Shown here: one piece after another, positions 17,568 to 27,500 of the stretch
Position numbering within the stretch: the first letter of the stretch is position 1
Layout of the letters: every line of letters begins with the position of its first letter
DNA from: Lachnospiraceae bacterium JLR.KK008
Lineage (GTDB): Bacteria > Bacillota > Clostridia > Lachnospirales > Lachnospiraceae
Length of the DNA stretch: 64,000 nucleotides
Direction: 5' to 3'
Assembly (NCBI GenBank): GCA_037015955.1
Contig: CP143548.1
Span: forward strand, 2,164,001-2,228,000
Notes under the pieces: model-generated
Told to the model about the DNA's origin: nothing
The model's input: only the letters and a program-made list of their open reading frames with translations
Database searches by the model: none
Translations under genes and position numbers: made by a program

Positions 17568-18322
17568 ACGGCTATGTTGCCTTTTTGAAGAAGGAACTAA
17601 CTGAGAACATGAAAAACTACCGCTTTCTTATCCTGTTCGCTGTCTTTCTGATTTTTGGGCTGACCAGTCCTTTCCTTGCCAAGTTTATGCCGGAGATCCT
17701 CTCTGCGGTGGCGGCGGATATGCAGATGGGGTCGGCCCCTGTTGCTTTGGATGCGTGGGAGCAGTTTTATAAGAACATCTCCGGCGTTGGGTTCAGCGCG
17801 TTTATTATCCTGTTTGGCAGTTGTATGTCTGGTGAATATTCCAAGGGGACTTTGGTACTGCTGGTAACAAAGGGCCTGCCCCGCTCGGCGGTTATCTTCG
17901 CAAAATATACTGTGGCGGCAATTCTTATGACCGTCTGCTACTGGACCGGATTCCTTGCGACCTACTCCTACACAGCTTATTTATGGCCGGGTACAATGCT
18001 TTCCAATGTCTTTACTGCCGCGTTTTATCTGTGGCTGATCGGTTTCCTGTACCTGAGTATTCTGCTCCTTGGCTGTGTTGTTTTCAAGCAGACTTTCACC
18101 AGTATCCTTTTTACCGGCGGTATCGTGGCGATCATATCCCTGCTGGGGATTGTCGAACCGCTGGCTAAATTCAATCCGTTCCTTTTGACCTCAAAGAACG
18201 TGGAGCTGATCTCCGGCATAACTTCTGTATCGGAATTTTTAATGCCAACCGTCATTTCTATTGCTATTACAATCATAGACCTTTGGATTGCAACGATACT
18301 TTTTGATGGGAAACAGCTTTGA
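17564..18322 (+). CDS. ABC-2 type permease, 252 aa
   Basis: Six hydrophobic segments (for example FLILFAVFLIFGLTSPFLAKFM and FIILFGSCMSGEYSKGTLVLLVTKG). The EYSKGTL turn before the second membrane pair is typical of ABC-2 permeases of the bacitracin/lantibiotic self-protection kind. The ATG overlaps the ATPase stop. It forms the membrane channel for the ATPase before it. Likely role: export of a peptide or drug under control of the divergent repressor. Confidence 0.88.
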   Translation: MNGYVAFLKKELTENMKNYRFLILFAVFLIFGLTSPFLAKFMPEILSAVAADMQMGSAPVALDAWEQFYKNISGVGFSAFIILFGSCMSGEYSKGTLVLLVTKGLPRSAVIFAKYTVAAILMTVCYWTGFLATYSYTAYLWPGTMLSNVFTAAFYLWLIGFLYLSILLLGCVVFKQTFTSILFTGGIVAIISLLGIVEPLAKFNPFLLTSKNVELISGITSVSEFLMPTVISIAITIIDLWIATILFDGKQL

Positions 18323-18420
18323 TCAAAAAAGTAAAATTGATTTGAAAAAAACCTGATAAAAACAAAAACCGTTGTTCGGCGATTGGTATCTACACGCCCG
18401 AACAAAATACAAGCAGTCCT

Positions 18421-18462
18421 GCGGCGGTTTTGAAATAACAAATTTCAGACCGCCGCTTTCTT
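18421..18462 (+). terminator. Terminator after the ABC cassette
   Basis: GCGGCGGT-TTTGAAAT and ATTTCAGACCGCCGC pair over about 15 bases, followed by TTTCTTTT. It lies about 100 bases past the permease stop. Confidence 0.75.
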
Positions 18463-18538
18463 TTGAAAAAACGGAAAACGGAGGGTGTGTTAAAGTTGCC
18501 CATTTTTAAGGACACAGCGGTATCCGGGAGGTATCGTC

Positions 18539-19531
18539 ATGTTCTTTTCTCGTAGTCTGTTGTCAAAAAAAGCCCGCCTGATGTTTGAGATGTACGCCGA
18601 GCCGTCCACGTCGTTCGGGGATATTGCCCGGTACTTTGCTGAAAACAATATCCTGATTTACGGCAAGGAATTGAAACGGGGATTTATCTCTCAGTTGCTC
18701 CGCAACCCGATTTACGCCCAGGCCGACCTGAAGCTGTACGAATTTTTCAAGGGTCAGGGTGCGGTGGTGGTCAACGACGCGGCGGACTTCGCCGGGACAA
18801 ACGGCTGCTATCTCTACCAGGGCCGGGACGTGCAGGAGCGAAAAAACAAGGACCTGCGCGGACAGATCCTTGTGCTGGCCCCCAGCGAGGGCATTGTCCC
18901 CGCTGATACTTGGTTACGTTGCAGAAAGAAGCTGCTGGCAAATATCACGTTCCAGGGAGGACGCAAGGCCCGGAATACCTGGCTGGCCGGAAAAATCAAA
19001 TGTGGGCGCTGCAGGTATGCCCTTATGAGCGTGAGCAACCCGGCAGGGACGCAGTATCTTCGGTGCTCCAAGAGGGCGGACAACAAAAGCTGTGAGGACT
19101 GCGGGACGCTTCGGACGGCGGAGTTTGAGCAATTTGTCTATGGGGAGATGGTGAAGAAGCTCTCCGAATTTCAAACCCTGACCGCCAAGACCGAGACAGT
19201 CAACCCCAGGCTGACCGCTCTAAATGTGGAGCTTGCCCAGGTGGAGGCCGAAATCGAAAAACTGCTGAACACCCTGACCGGGGCCAATGCGGTTCTGCTG
19301 TCCTATGCCAACGGGAAAATCGAGGAGCTGGACGCAAACCGCCAACGGTTGATAAAGGAAATCGCGGCGCTGAACGCGGAAACAATCTCCCCACAGAAAA
19401 TTGAGTTTCTGTCTGCCCATCTGGAGAACTGGAACACGATTGACTTTGAGGACCGACGGCAGGTGACGGACATCATTCTCTCCCAGGTCCAGGCCGCCAG
19501 CGACCGCGTTTCGTTTGAGCGGAAAATCTGA
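18539..19531 (+). pseudogene. Large serine recombinase lacking the catalytic domain, 330 aa
   Basis: Residues 12-130 match the Recombinase DNA-binding domain (EMYAEPSTSFGDIARYFAENNI, RGFISQLLRNPIYAQADL). A zinc ribbon follows (KCGRCRYALM ... CSKRADNKSCEDCG), then a long coiled coil (LNVELAQVEAEIEKLLNTL) and the C-terminal tail. The ~140-residue resolvase domain with the catalytic Ser is absent; the frame starts at an ATG with GGGAGG upstream but inside the DNA-binding part. So it could bind DNA but not cut it. It is the decayed integrase of the element that includes the MobC-like gene and the ABC cassette. GC content is higher than in the island to its left. Confidence 0.8.
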
Positions 19532-19550
19532 AAATCTTTCTCTCTGCGCT

Positions 19551-19700
19551 TTATACTATGGCCTGTGTGCCCTTGTTAAGCGTTGCTATATTATGTAATT
19601 GTGTTTTTGTTGTCTTAAATGTTTTCCCACAAGAATTGCATTTCCATACCATTACATCATTTTCGCCTGGTACGCCGTTACATTTACTGCACTTTATCAT
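19551..19700 (-). CDS. Small zinc-ribbon protein, 49 aa
   Basis: The ATG at 19700 with AGAGGA eight bases upstream opens a 49-codon frame: MIKCSKCNGVPGEND, VMVWKCNSCGKTFK, then a basic tail. Two Cys pairs with the WxC spacing make a zinc ribbon, similar to the frame at 14703-14825. It ends 20 bases after the recombinase stop on the opposite strand. It may be complete or cut off by the element. Confidence 0.5.
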   Translation of the reverse strand: MIKCSKCNGVPGENDVMVWKCNSCGKTFKTTKTQLHNIATLNKGTQAIV

Positions 19701-20320
19701 TCAAATATTCCTCTTTTACATCTTCAGTATTATATGGTAAATGTCATCTTTTATCTTCTTTTCTTTCAAATTACAAGTCCGATAGATGAGTCAAATATTT
19801 GCCATCAATCGCATCATTTGAACAGACTTAAATGTTGAAATCGCAAATACTCGAAAGGTATCTATTATACTTTCTTTGAATGCTACCTGAAATGCATGAT
19901 ACAAACCAGTTATTTGAAAATCACCGATACACAACTTTGTACTTTGATTTATATTTTTTGATTTTAAGTCACTTGCAATTTCAGGGTGTCATTTGCAAAG
20001 AAAAATAACTTTATTTCCGGATAATTTTCCACTAAGTTGTTCTAATGAACTACCAATAAAATATTTTCAAGGCAACCACACGCTCACAAATTGACTTTAT
20101 TAATTTTAATTATATATAATTCAACACAAAGCGAAACTATATTTTCACATCCGACGCTCCTTATACATAAGCACCCTATCTCAATCACTTAATCACCAAT
20201 CCCAATCCTACACATATGGCTTCACTTCTACTCTCAACGGCGCATTATATACCTTCTTTGGAACCTTATTCTTATACTTGTCTGCCATGACTGCTGATCC
20301 AATCATTTCGTACCATTAAC
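19701..20320. other. Gene-free stretch with decayed coding remnant
   Basis: No intact gene is seen. On the minus strand, 20207-20310 reads MIGSAVMADKYKNKVPKKV and on to PLRVEVKPYV before a stop, which looks like the end of a lost protein. The rest is AT-rich with many stops in all frames. It marks the right edge of the accessory island. Confidence 0.35.
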
Positions 20321-20363
20321 CACAAACGCAGCGGAGATTATCATAGTCTCCGCTGCATTTGTG
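20321..20363 (-). terminator. Terminator of the nine-gene minus-strand run
   Basis: Arms CACAAACGCAGCGGAGA (20321-20337) and TCTCCGCTGCATTTGTG (20347-20363) pair with one mismatch around a 9-base loop. It lies 57 bases beyond the last gene of the run. Confidence 0.7.
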
Positions 20364-20419
20364 ATAAACAAAATCCATGCCCTTATTGGCAAGGTGTCTT
20401 CTCCCCGACGTCCGGTATC

Positions 20420-20830
20420 TCAGCTTTCACGCACTCCGGCTTTCTCCCGTGCTGCAATCCCCTTTCTGACATGAAAGAGACAGATCTGGGCAATGACAGA
20501 TAAGGCAAAGATCACGATGTCCATCGCCAGATAACCGTTATAACTGCCGCTTCCTTTTATGGAACTGATCCATGTGACGATACAGATCGCGATATAGGAG
20601 AGCGCCGGCGGCAGGAACAGCGACTGGTTCACGATCGCAGTGCTTCCGTCCTGATCGCCTGCCGTACAGCAGTGGAGCAAAAAAAGATTGGCCAGAATGA
20701 TTACCGTGCTGAAGTAAAAGCACCAGAACGCAAAATCTTTCTCATTCCATACAAGGACCATGACAGCTGAAAATGCCATAAATAGAATGCCATAGATGGC
20801 CGCAATATGTTTTTTGATCACCAGATTCAT
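20420..20830 (-). CDS. Four-helix membrane protein, partner of the SPFH gene, 136 aa
   Basis: Four hydrophobic segments: IYGILFMAFSAVMVLVW, FWCFYFSTVIILANLFLL, ALSYIAICIVTWIS and MDIVIFALSVIAQICLF. I cannot name a family. The start at 20830 (MNLVIKKHIAAIYG) has GGAGG eight bases upstream and overlaps the SPFH stop (ATGA), so the two are translationally coupled. It may anchor or organise the SPFH protein at the membrane. Confidence 0.7.
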   Translation of the reverse strand: MNLVIKKHIAAIYGILFMAFSAVMVLVWNEKDFAFWCFYFSTVIILANLFLLHCCTAGDQDGSTAIVNQSLFLPPALSYIAICIVTWISSIKGSGSYNGYLAMDIVIFALSVIAQICLFHVRKGIAAREKAGVRES

Positions 20831-21975
20831 TTTGTCTGCTCCTCCCGATATAATCTCTTGCCACATTCCGGACAGAACTTCACGATTCCGTTCAATTTCG
20901 TACCACATTTCGGACAGTTCTGCCATATCTTTGTACCACATTCGAAGCAAAACTTCGCCCCCTGCGGGATCATCGTCCCACAGGAAAGACATTTGACCGT
21001 ATCCGCGCCCATCCCCGGCCCTGTTAGTGCGGCGCCTGGAATGGCAGAATTACCGGCGATATTGCTCATCGCGCTGCCCATTGCGCTGCCTACCATACCA
21101 CCTACATTGACGCCAAGGCCCATACCGATACCAGCGCCCACAATGCCTGCTCCGGCGCCTTCATTCTGCGCCGCCTTATCAAGCACGTCAAAAGTCCTCT
21201 TTTCCTGATAGCTGTACCCGAGAATATCCATCTCGGCTCTGGCTCCTCTTGCGAGCAGCTCCTTTTCCTTGGCCGACGCAAGCGCCGTGCGAATCTTCAC
21301 ATACCCAGGATCGTTATCCGGTACGGTTATGGAATTGACAAAGAAATGGGCGATTCTCATGCCATATTCTTCATACATCGGTGACACCTGCAGCCTGATC
21401 TGATCAGAGATCTGGTTCAGGCGGCTGTGAACATCGAGAAAGCTCACTTTCTGCGCTGTCATCAGATCGGCAATCAGGCTTTTCACCTTCGTCATCAGCA
21501 TCCCCCGGAACAATTCAATCACTCTGGCTTTCGACATGTCTCTCGTCGTGCCGACCAGCTTTTTCAACAGCATACTGCTGTCCGTGACACGCAGTGTAAA
21601 CTGGCCGTTCGCCCGTACCGGCAGAATAATGTGATAAACAGGGTCCTGAATCGGTAACGGCTGTGACGTCCCCCATAAGACATTCAGAACATCTGCTTTG
21701 TTGATAAAATAGATTTCACAGTGAAACGGCGTCCTCCCGCCTGTGGGAATGCTGATCACCCGCCGCAGAAGCGGAATATTGTTCGTCTCCAGCGTATACC
21801 GTCCCGGCCCGAACCGGTCCAGAGCCTGCCCGTTCTTAAACAGCACAGCCTCCTGAGACTCATGTACGATAAGCTGGCTCGCCGTGTTAAAGTCCTCCTC
21901 CGGGTGTTTCCAGACGAGAACGTCTCCCGGCCCCTCATACTTAATGATTTTTGCTATACTCAATCCGATTGCCAT
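20827..21975 (-). CDS. SPFH-domain protein with C-terminal zinc ribbons, 382 aa
   Basis: Residues 20-260 form an SPFH (band-7/stomatin-like) domain (DVLVWKHPEEDFNTASQLIVHESQEAVLFKNGQAL at the start, KARVIELFRGMLMTKVKSLI in the middle). A helical stretch with KEKELLARGARAEMDILGY and a Gly/Ala/Met-rich part (about 275-320) follow. The last ~55 residues carry two zinc ribbons (CLSCGTMIPQ...CFECG and CPKCGTK...CPECG). Relatives are called virion-core-protein-like or YdjI-like and are thought to form membrane-bound rings or scaffolds. In Bacillus the similar YdjI works with stress proteins at the membrane. Function here is unproven. Confidence 0.82.
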   Translation of the reverse strand: MAIGLSIAKIIKYEGPGDVLVWKHPEEDFNTASQLIVHESQEAVLFKNGQALDRFGPGRYTLETNNIPLLRRVISIPTGGRTPFHCEIYFINKADVLNVLWGTSQPLPIQDPVYHIILPVRANGQFTLRVTDSSMLLKKLVGTTRDMSKARVIELFRGMLMTKVKSLIADLMTAQKVSFLDVHSRLNQISDQIRLQVSPMYEEYGMRIAHFFVNSITVPDNDPGYVKIRTALASAKEKELLARGARAEMDILGYSYQEKRTFDVLDKAAQNEGAGAGIVGAGIGMGLGVNVGGMVGSAMGSAMSNIAGNSAIPGAALTGPGMGADTVKCLSCGTMIPQGAKFCFECGTKIWQNCPKCGTKLNGIVKFCPECGKRLYREEQTK

Positions 21976-22018
21976 GATCGATTACCCCCTGTTCTCCCAC
22001 AAAATAAATCTGTCCTGC

Positions 22019-23794
22019 CTACATCCGTTCCGGCGCGCAGAAGCCGAGCAGGTCAATACATGTCTCCAGCACATCTCTCGTCAACAGCAGTAAGGCGATC
22101 CATCCCGCTTTCTTTTCCCCGTCCTCCTCCGTCAATATCTTTGTCTCATGATAAAAGTGGTTAAAGGCATTCGCCAGGCTGTAAATAAACGCACAGATCT
22201 TATGCGGCGCAAGCTCATTGTAAGCCGCTTCCATCATAGCCCCAAAGCCAGTCAGCTCCATCATCAGCGCTTTCTCGGACGCACCGGCCGCCTCCCGCAG
22301 CAAGGCTTCCTGCAAGTTTCCCCCCTGTTCCTCATACTTGCGCAGAATCGACTTGATGCGGGCGATCGTATACAAAATATAAGGGCCCGTATCCCCCTCG
22401 GAAGAACTGAATTTTTCAATGTCAAAAATATAATCTTTGGACGCCTGATTGGACAGATCCCCATATTTGACCGCGGCAAGCGCCACCTGTCTGGCCGTCC
22501 GCTCTGCCTCCTCGTGCTCAATGGCGCGCATCGATTCACTTTCACGGATCCTCCGGTACATCTCTTCATCGATGTCGTGAAGCAGATGTTCCAGACGCAT
22601 GACACCGCCTTCCCTTGTCTTAAAAGGCTTGCCATCTTTCCCATTCATCGTGCCAAAGCCAAGAAACTGCAGCCGCGTCTGTGGTGTCACAAGTCCGGTT
22701 TTTCTCGCACACCGGAACACCTGTTCGAAATAGAGTTCCTGCCGTTTGTCCACAACATAAATGATCGCGCCGGGACCGATTTGTTCCATCCGTTCCATGA
22801 TCGTAGCAAGGTCTGTCGTATTATAGAGGGAAGCGCCGTCCGACTTCAAAATCATGCAGGGCGGAATCTCTTTTGTATCTGTCTCCTCCCTGACATCCAC
22901 GACGAGCGCCCCTTCACTCTCATGGGCATAGCCCTTTTCCTTCATGGATGCGACCATGCCGGGAATGCGGTCATGGACATCGGACTCTCCTTTCCAGAGA
23001 TCAAAGGTCACGTTTAGTTTTTCATAGTTTTTCTTCAGATCTGCGACCGACACTTCGATAATCTTCTGCCAGAGCGCCCGGTATCCTCTGACACCGCTCT
23101 GCAGTTTATAAGTGGCTTCCATTGCCTTTTCCTTATAGGCGGCATCTTCCTTGGATCTGGCGCTGGCCGTGGGATAGATCTCCTCCAGCTCCGAGATTGT
23201 AAACGGCGCCTCCGGCGGATATTCTCCGGTATAAGATTCGTCGAAATAAACCGCTTCCGGCCTCCGCTCTTTCAGTTCGGTAATAATCAGGCCCATCTGC
23301 AGGCCCCAGTCTCCCAGATGAATATCCCCGATCACCTCATGTCCCATATATCTGGCGATCCGTTTCACGCTCTCGCCGATAATGGCGGAGCGCAGATGGC
23401 CGACATGGAGCGGCTTCGCGACATTGGGCCCGCCATAGTCAATAACGATTGTTTCCTTTTTGGCGGACTCTTCCAGCCCGAACTTCGGCGCCATGCGCAT
23501 TCCCTGCATATACTCTTTGAGAAACCGCTCCGTAATCTTCAGATTGAGAAATCCCGGCGCCACCGCATCCGCCATGGCAAATACACTGCTGTCCGACAGT
23601 CGCCCGGCTACATCCTGTGCGATCAAAAGCGGCGCTTTCTTATACTGCTTCGCCCCCGCCATAGCTCCATTGCACTGGTACTCACATAAGTCCGGCCGGT
23701 TGGAGACTGTCACCTTTCCCAGCGACTCGTCGTAGCCAGCGGCGGCAAACGCCGCCCTTACTTCTTTTGAAATCAAATCAAGAATCTTTTCCAT
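22019..23794 (-). CDS. argS: Arginyl-tRNA synthetase, 591 aa
   Basis: Charges tRNA-Arg with arginine (class I synthetase). The N-terminal additional domain covers about residues 1-110. The HIGH box is HVGH within PNVAKPLHVGHLRSAIIGES (near residue 130), and the KMSKS region is represented by FGTMNGKDGKPFKTREGG. The C-terminal DALR anticodon-binding helices run about 470-591. Length is normal. It lies 43 bases upstream of the SPFH gene and 18 bases after queH. Confidence 0.95.
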   Translation of the reverse strand: MEKILDLISKEVRAAFAAAGYDESLGKVTVSNRPDLCEYQCNGAMAGAKQYKKAPLLIAQDVAGRLSDSSVFAMADAVAPGFLNLKITERFLKEYMQGMRMAPKFGLEESAKKETIVIDYGGPNVAKPLHVGHLRSAIIGESVKRIARYMGHEVIGDIHLGDWGLQMGLIITELKERRPEAVYFDESYTGEYPPEAPFTISELEEIYPTASARSKEDAAYKEKAMEATYKLQSGVRGYRALWQKIIEVSVADLKKNYEKLNVTFDLWKGESDVHDRIPGMVASMKEKGYAHESEGALVVDVREETDTKEIPPCMILKSDGASLYNTTDLATIMERMEQIGPGAIIYVVDKRQELYFEQVFRCARKTGLVTPQTRLQFLGFGTMNGKDGKPFKTREGGVMRLEHLLHDIDEEMYRRIRESESMRAIEHEEAERTARQVALAAVKYGDLSNQASKDYIFDIEKFSSSEGDTGPYILYTIARIKSILRKYEEQGGNLQEALLREAAGASEKALMMELTGFGAMMEAAYNELAPHKICAFIYSLANAFNHFYHETKILTEEDGEKKAGWIALLLLTRDVLETCIDLLGFCAPERM

Positions 23795-23812
23795 AATTTA
23801 TACTATTCCTTT

Positions 23813-24460
23813 TTATTCATCCCCGTGCAGGCGTCTGTCTCTCTCCTCTCTGGAAAAGACACAGCCGCAGTAGTCCTGCCGGTACAGATCATATTTCCGG
23901 GACAGTTCGATTGACTGTTTATATCCCTCTTTTTTCTTAAAATCACACGGCAGAAATACCGTCCCGCAAGCCTGAGCCGTCTGCTGTCCGATCTCGTTGA
24001 GTGTCTGCGCATTTTTCAGCGGACTGATCGTCAGCGTCGTTGTCATATAGTCAAATCCCTGCGCTGCCGCCTGTTTTGCCGTCTCACCAAGCCGAAGTGC
24101 AAAGCACCGCCGACATCTCTCCTGCCCTTCCGGACATTGCTCCAGCCCCTTCACAGCCTGTAAAAACCGCTGCGGATCATAGCAGCCTTCCTGCACACGA
24201 ATCGGAAATCCCACTTCCTCCTCATTCAGCGCGGCAATCAGTCGTTTCTGCTCTTTTGCCCGCTTCCGGTATTCTTCCTCATCGGTAATGTTGGGATTAT
24301 AGTAAAATACCGTGATCCTGAAAAATTCCCGCAGGTACACGAGCACATAACTGCTGCATGGTGCACAGCAGCTATGGAGAAAGAGTCGTTTGCCTTTCGT
24401 CTCTTTCTGTGACAGTATCTGTTCCAGTTCTCTCTGATAGTTACGCCTCTTATGTTCCAT
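23813..24460 (-). CDS. queH: Epoxyqueuosine reductase QueH, 215 aa
   Basis: Last step of queuosine synthesis: reduces epoxyqueuosine in tRNA to queuosine. QueH is the non-homologous replacement of QueG. Conserved Cys pairs are visible: LHSCCAPCSSYVL near residue 30, CRRCFALR near residue 135 and DYCGCVFS near residue 200, which bind an Fe-S cluster and a mononuclear iron. FYYNPNITDEEEYRKR is also family-typical. 215 residues is normal length. It lies between carB (46 bases) and argS (18 bases). Confidence 0.92.
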   Translation of the reverse strand: MEHKRRNYQRELEQILSQKETKGKRLFLHSCCAPCSSYVLVYLREFFRITVFYYNPNITDEEEYRKRAKEQKRLIAALNEEEVGFPIRVQEGCYDPQRFLQAVKGLEQCPEGQERCRRCFALRLGETAKQAAAQGFDYMTTTLTISPLKNAQTLNEIGQQTAQACGTVFLPCDFKKKEGYKQSIELSRKYDLYRQDYCGCVFSREERDRRLHGDE

Positions 24461-24506
24461 TCCCTGCCGCCTGTTCCGCTTCCTGTCCTGCCTGCTGTGA
24501 AATCTT

Positions 24507-27500
24507 CTATAGCGCCGCGATGTCGATCAGTGTCAGATTGCCCGCCCGGACATTTTCAAGGCTGGTCACAAGCGCCCTCGCCGTATCAAGGCTCGTGAGA
24601 CAGTTGACACCGGTCTCAATGGCCGTCCGGCGGATGAGGAAGCCGTCTCTTGACTTGTCTCTGCCCTGTGTCGGCGTATCGATAACCAGATCGATCTTAT
24701 GCCCCAGGATCAAATCCATCACAGTCGGCGACTCCTGCTGGATCTTGTTGACTTTGCGCGCTCTCACACCCGCCTCTTTCAACGCCTCCGCCGTGCTTCT
24801 CGTGGCATAGATCGTATAACCCAGCTTCTCAAACCGGCGTCCGATCTCGATTGCCTCCCCTTTATCCGCATCCTTCACCGTGATGATCATCTGCCTGAAT
24901 TTTGGCAGGTCCACGCCCGAGCCGAGAAAGGCCTTGTATAAAGCCTCATGGAACGTACCGGCTATGCCCAGACATTCGCCGGTCGACTTCATCTCCGGTC
25001 CCAGGCTGATCTCCGCGCCGCGGATCTTCTCAAAGGAAAATACCGGCATCTTCACCGCATAATAATCCGCCTCTTTCTGCAGCCCCGGCTCATAGCCAAG
25101 CTCCCGGATTGTCTTGCCAAGTATCACTTCCGTGGCCAGATCGACGATCGGAATGCCGGTCACTTTGCTGATATACGGTACCGTTCTCGACGAGCGGGGG
25201 TTGACTTCGATCACATATACGTCATCGCCGATGGCAATGAACTGAATATTGATCAGTCCCCTGACATGCAGCGCTTTCGCAAGCCGCCTCGTATATTCCG
25301 CTATCTTCTCTTTCACGTTCCGGTCGATCGTATGCGCAGGATAGACGGAGATACTGTCACCGGAATGAACACCTGTGCGCTCGATATGCTCCATAATGCC
25401 CGGAATCAGAATATCCGTGCCGTCGCACACCGCGTCTACCTCGATTTCCTTGCCCTGCAGATACTTATCGACAAGGATCGGATGATCCTGCGCGATACGA
25501 TTGATGATCTCCATAAATTCCTCGATCTCCTGATCGTTGATGGCGATCTGCATCCCCTGTCCGCCGAGCACATAAGACGGCCGCACGAGTACCGGATAGC
25601 CGAGACGGTTTGCCACCGCCTTCGCCTCCTGCGCCGTATATACCGTACCGCCTGCTGCCCGCGGGATCTGTGTCTGCTCCAGAATGCGGTCGAACAGTTC
25701 TCTGTCCTCCGCGGCGTCCACATCCTCCGCCTTCGTTCCGAGAATGGGCACGCCCATCTTCATCAGGCTCTCCGTCAGTTTGATCGCCGTCTGTCCGCCG
25801 AACTGTACGACTGCGCCATCCGGCTGTTCCAGCCGGACGATATTTTCCACATCCTCCGGCGTCAGCGGTTCGAAATACAGTTTATCGGCAATATCAAAAT
25901 CGGTACTCACGGTCTCCGGATTGTTATTGATAATAATCGTCTCATATCCCGCTTTTGAGAACGCCCAGGTCGCATGAACCGAACAGTAATCAAACTCGAT
26001 GCCTTGTCCGATGCGGATCGGACCGGAGCCAAGGACAAGTACCTTCTTCCGTTCTGTCGTCCTCACCGCCTCGTTTTCGCTGCCAAAGCAGGAATAATAA
26101 TAGGGTGTGCTGGCTGCAAACTCCGCCGCGCACGTATCGACCATCTTGAAGGCAGCCGTAATGCCATTGTCATAACGCATCTGCTTAATGTCCGTTTCCG
26201 GTATTCCCGTCAGACGGGAGATGACGCAGTCCGGAAACTCGATCCGTTTTGCCTCCCGCAGCAGTTCCTTTGTCAGCGGTCCTTTTTTCAACACCGCCTC
26301 CATCTCGACCAGAATCGCCAGTTTATCGATAAACCATACGTCGATCATTGTGATCTCATGGATGGTTTCATAATCAATCCCCCTGCGGATTGCCTCCGCG
26401 ATCACATAGATCCGCTGATCGTCCACAATCTTCATCCGCTCTTTCAGCTCCTCCACGGAGAGCGCGCTGAAATCATAACTGAGAAGACAGTCCACATGCT
26501 GCTCCAGCGAACGGATGGCCTTCATCAAAGCCCCCTCGAAATTCTGGCAGATACTCATGACCTCTCCGGTCGCTTTCATCTGCGTTGTCAGCGTGCGCTT
26601 TGCCGTCAGGAACTTGTCAAACGGAAGCCGCGGCAGCTTGACGACGCAGTAATCAAGCGCCGGCTCGAAGCAGGCACATGTCTTGCCGGTAATCGAGTTT
26701 GTGATCTCATCGAGCGTATAGCCAAGGGCAATCTTCGCCGCCACTTTGGCAATCGGATAGCCGGTCGCCTTGCTGGCCAATGCGGAAGAGCGGCTCACCC
26801 GGGGATTGACCTCAATCACACAGTATTCGAAGCTCGTCGGATGCAGCGCAAACTGCACGTTGCAGCCGCCGGTGATCTCCAGCGCACTGATAATATTGAG
26901 CGCCGAGCTGCGCAGCATCTGATATTCCTTATCGCCCAGCGTCTGTGAGGGCGCCACGACGATACTGTCGCCTGTGTGTACGCCTACCGGGTCAATATTT
27001 TCCATATTACATACGGTAATGCAGTTGCCCGCACCATCGCGCATTACTTCGTATTCGATCTCTTTCCAGCCGGCAATGCACCGTTCCACAAGCACCTGTC
27101 CCACTCTGGAAAGGCGCAGCCCATTGGCCAGTATTTCTTCCAGCTGCATCTGATTGTAAGCGATCCCGCCGCCGCTGCCGCCAAGCGTATAGGCAGGGCG
27201 CAGTACGACCGGATAGCCGATCTGCTTTACGAAATCGATCCCGTCCTCAATCGTTTCCACCACTTTGGAAGCCGCGCACGGTTCCCCGATCGCTTCCATC
27301 GTATCTTTAAATTCCTGACGGTCTTCCGCCTTTTTGATCGTCGCCGCCGTCGTACCCAGAAGCGCCACATGATGCGCTTTTAAAAATCCGGATTCCTCCA
27401 GCTCCATACCGAGATTGAGCCCTGCCTGTCCGCCAAGCGTGGGCAGAATGCTGTCCGGCTTTTCCTTCTCGATCAGCTGCTCCAGTACTTTCACCGTCAG

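Noticed and set aside
19558-19838. Plus-strand frames of 60-80 codons after the recombinase
   Set aside because: Hydrophobic low-complexity frames in AT-rich DNA, opposite the better-supported zinc-ribbon frame at 19551-19700.
22000-22030. T-box or riboswitch leaders for argS, carA or purL
   Set aside because: Gaps before these genes are 18-46 bases, too short for a T-box or riboswitch.
24948-25958. Long plus-strand frame opposite carB (about 336 codons), and others at 22148-23017 and 28462-29448
   Set aside because: They lie entirely opposite full-length essential genes with strong family matches; they are shadows of codon bias.
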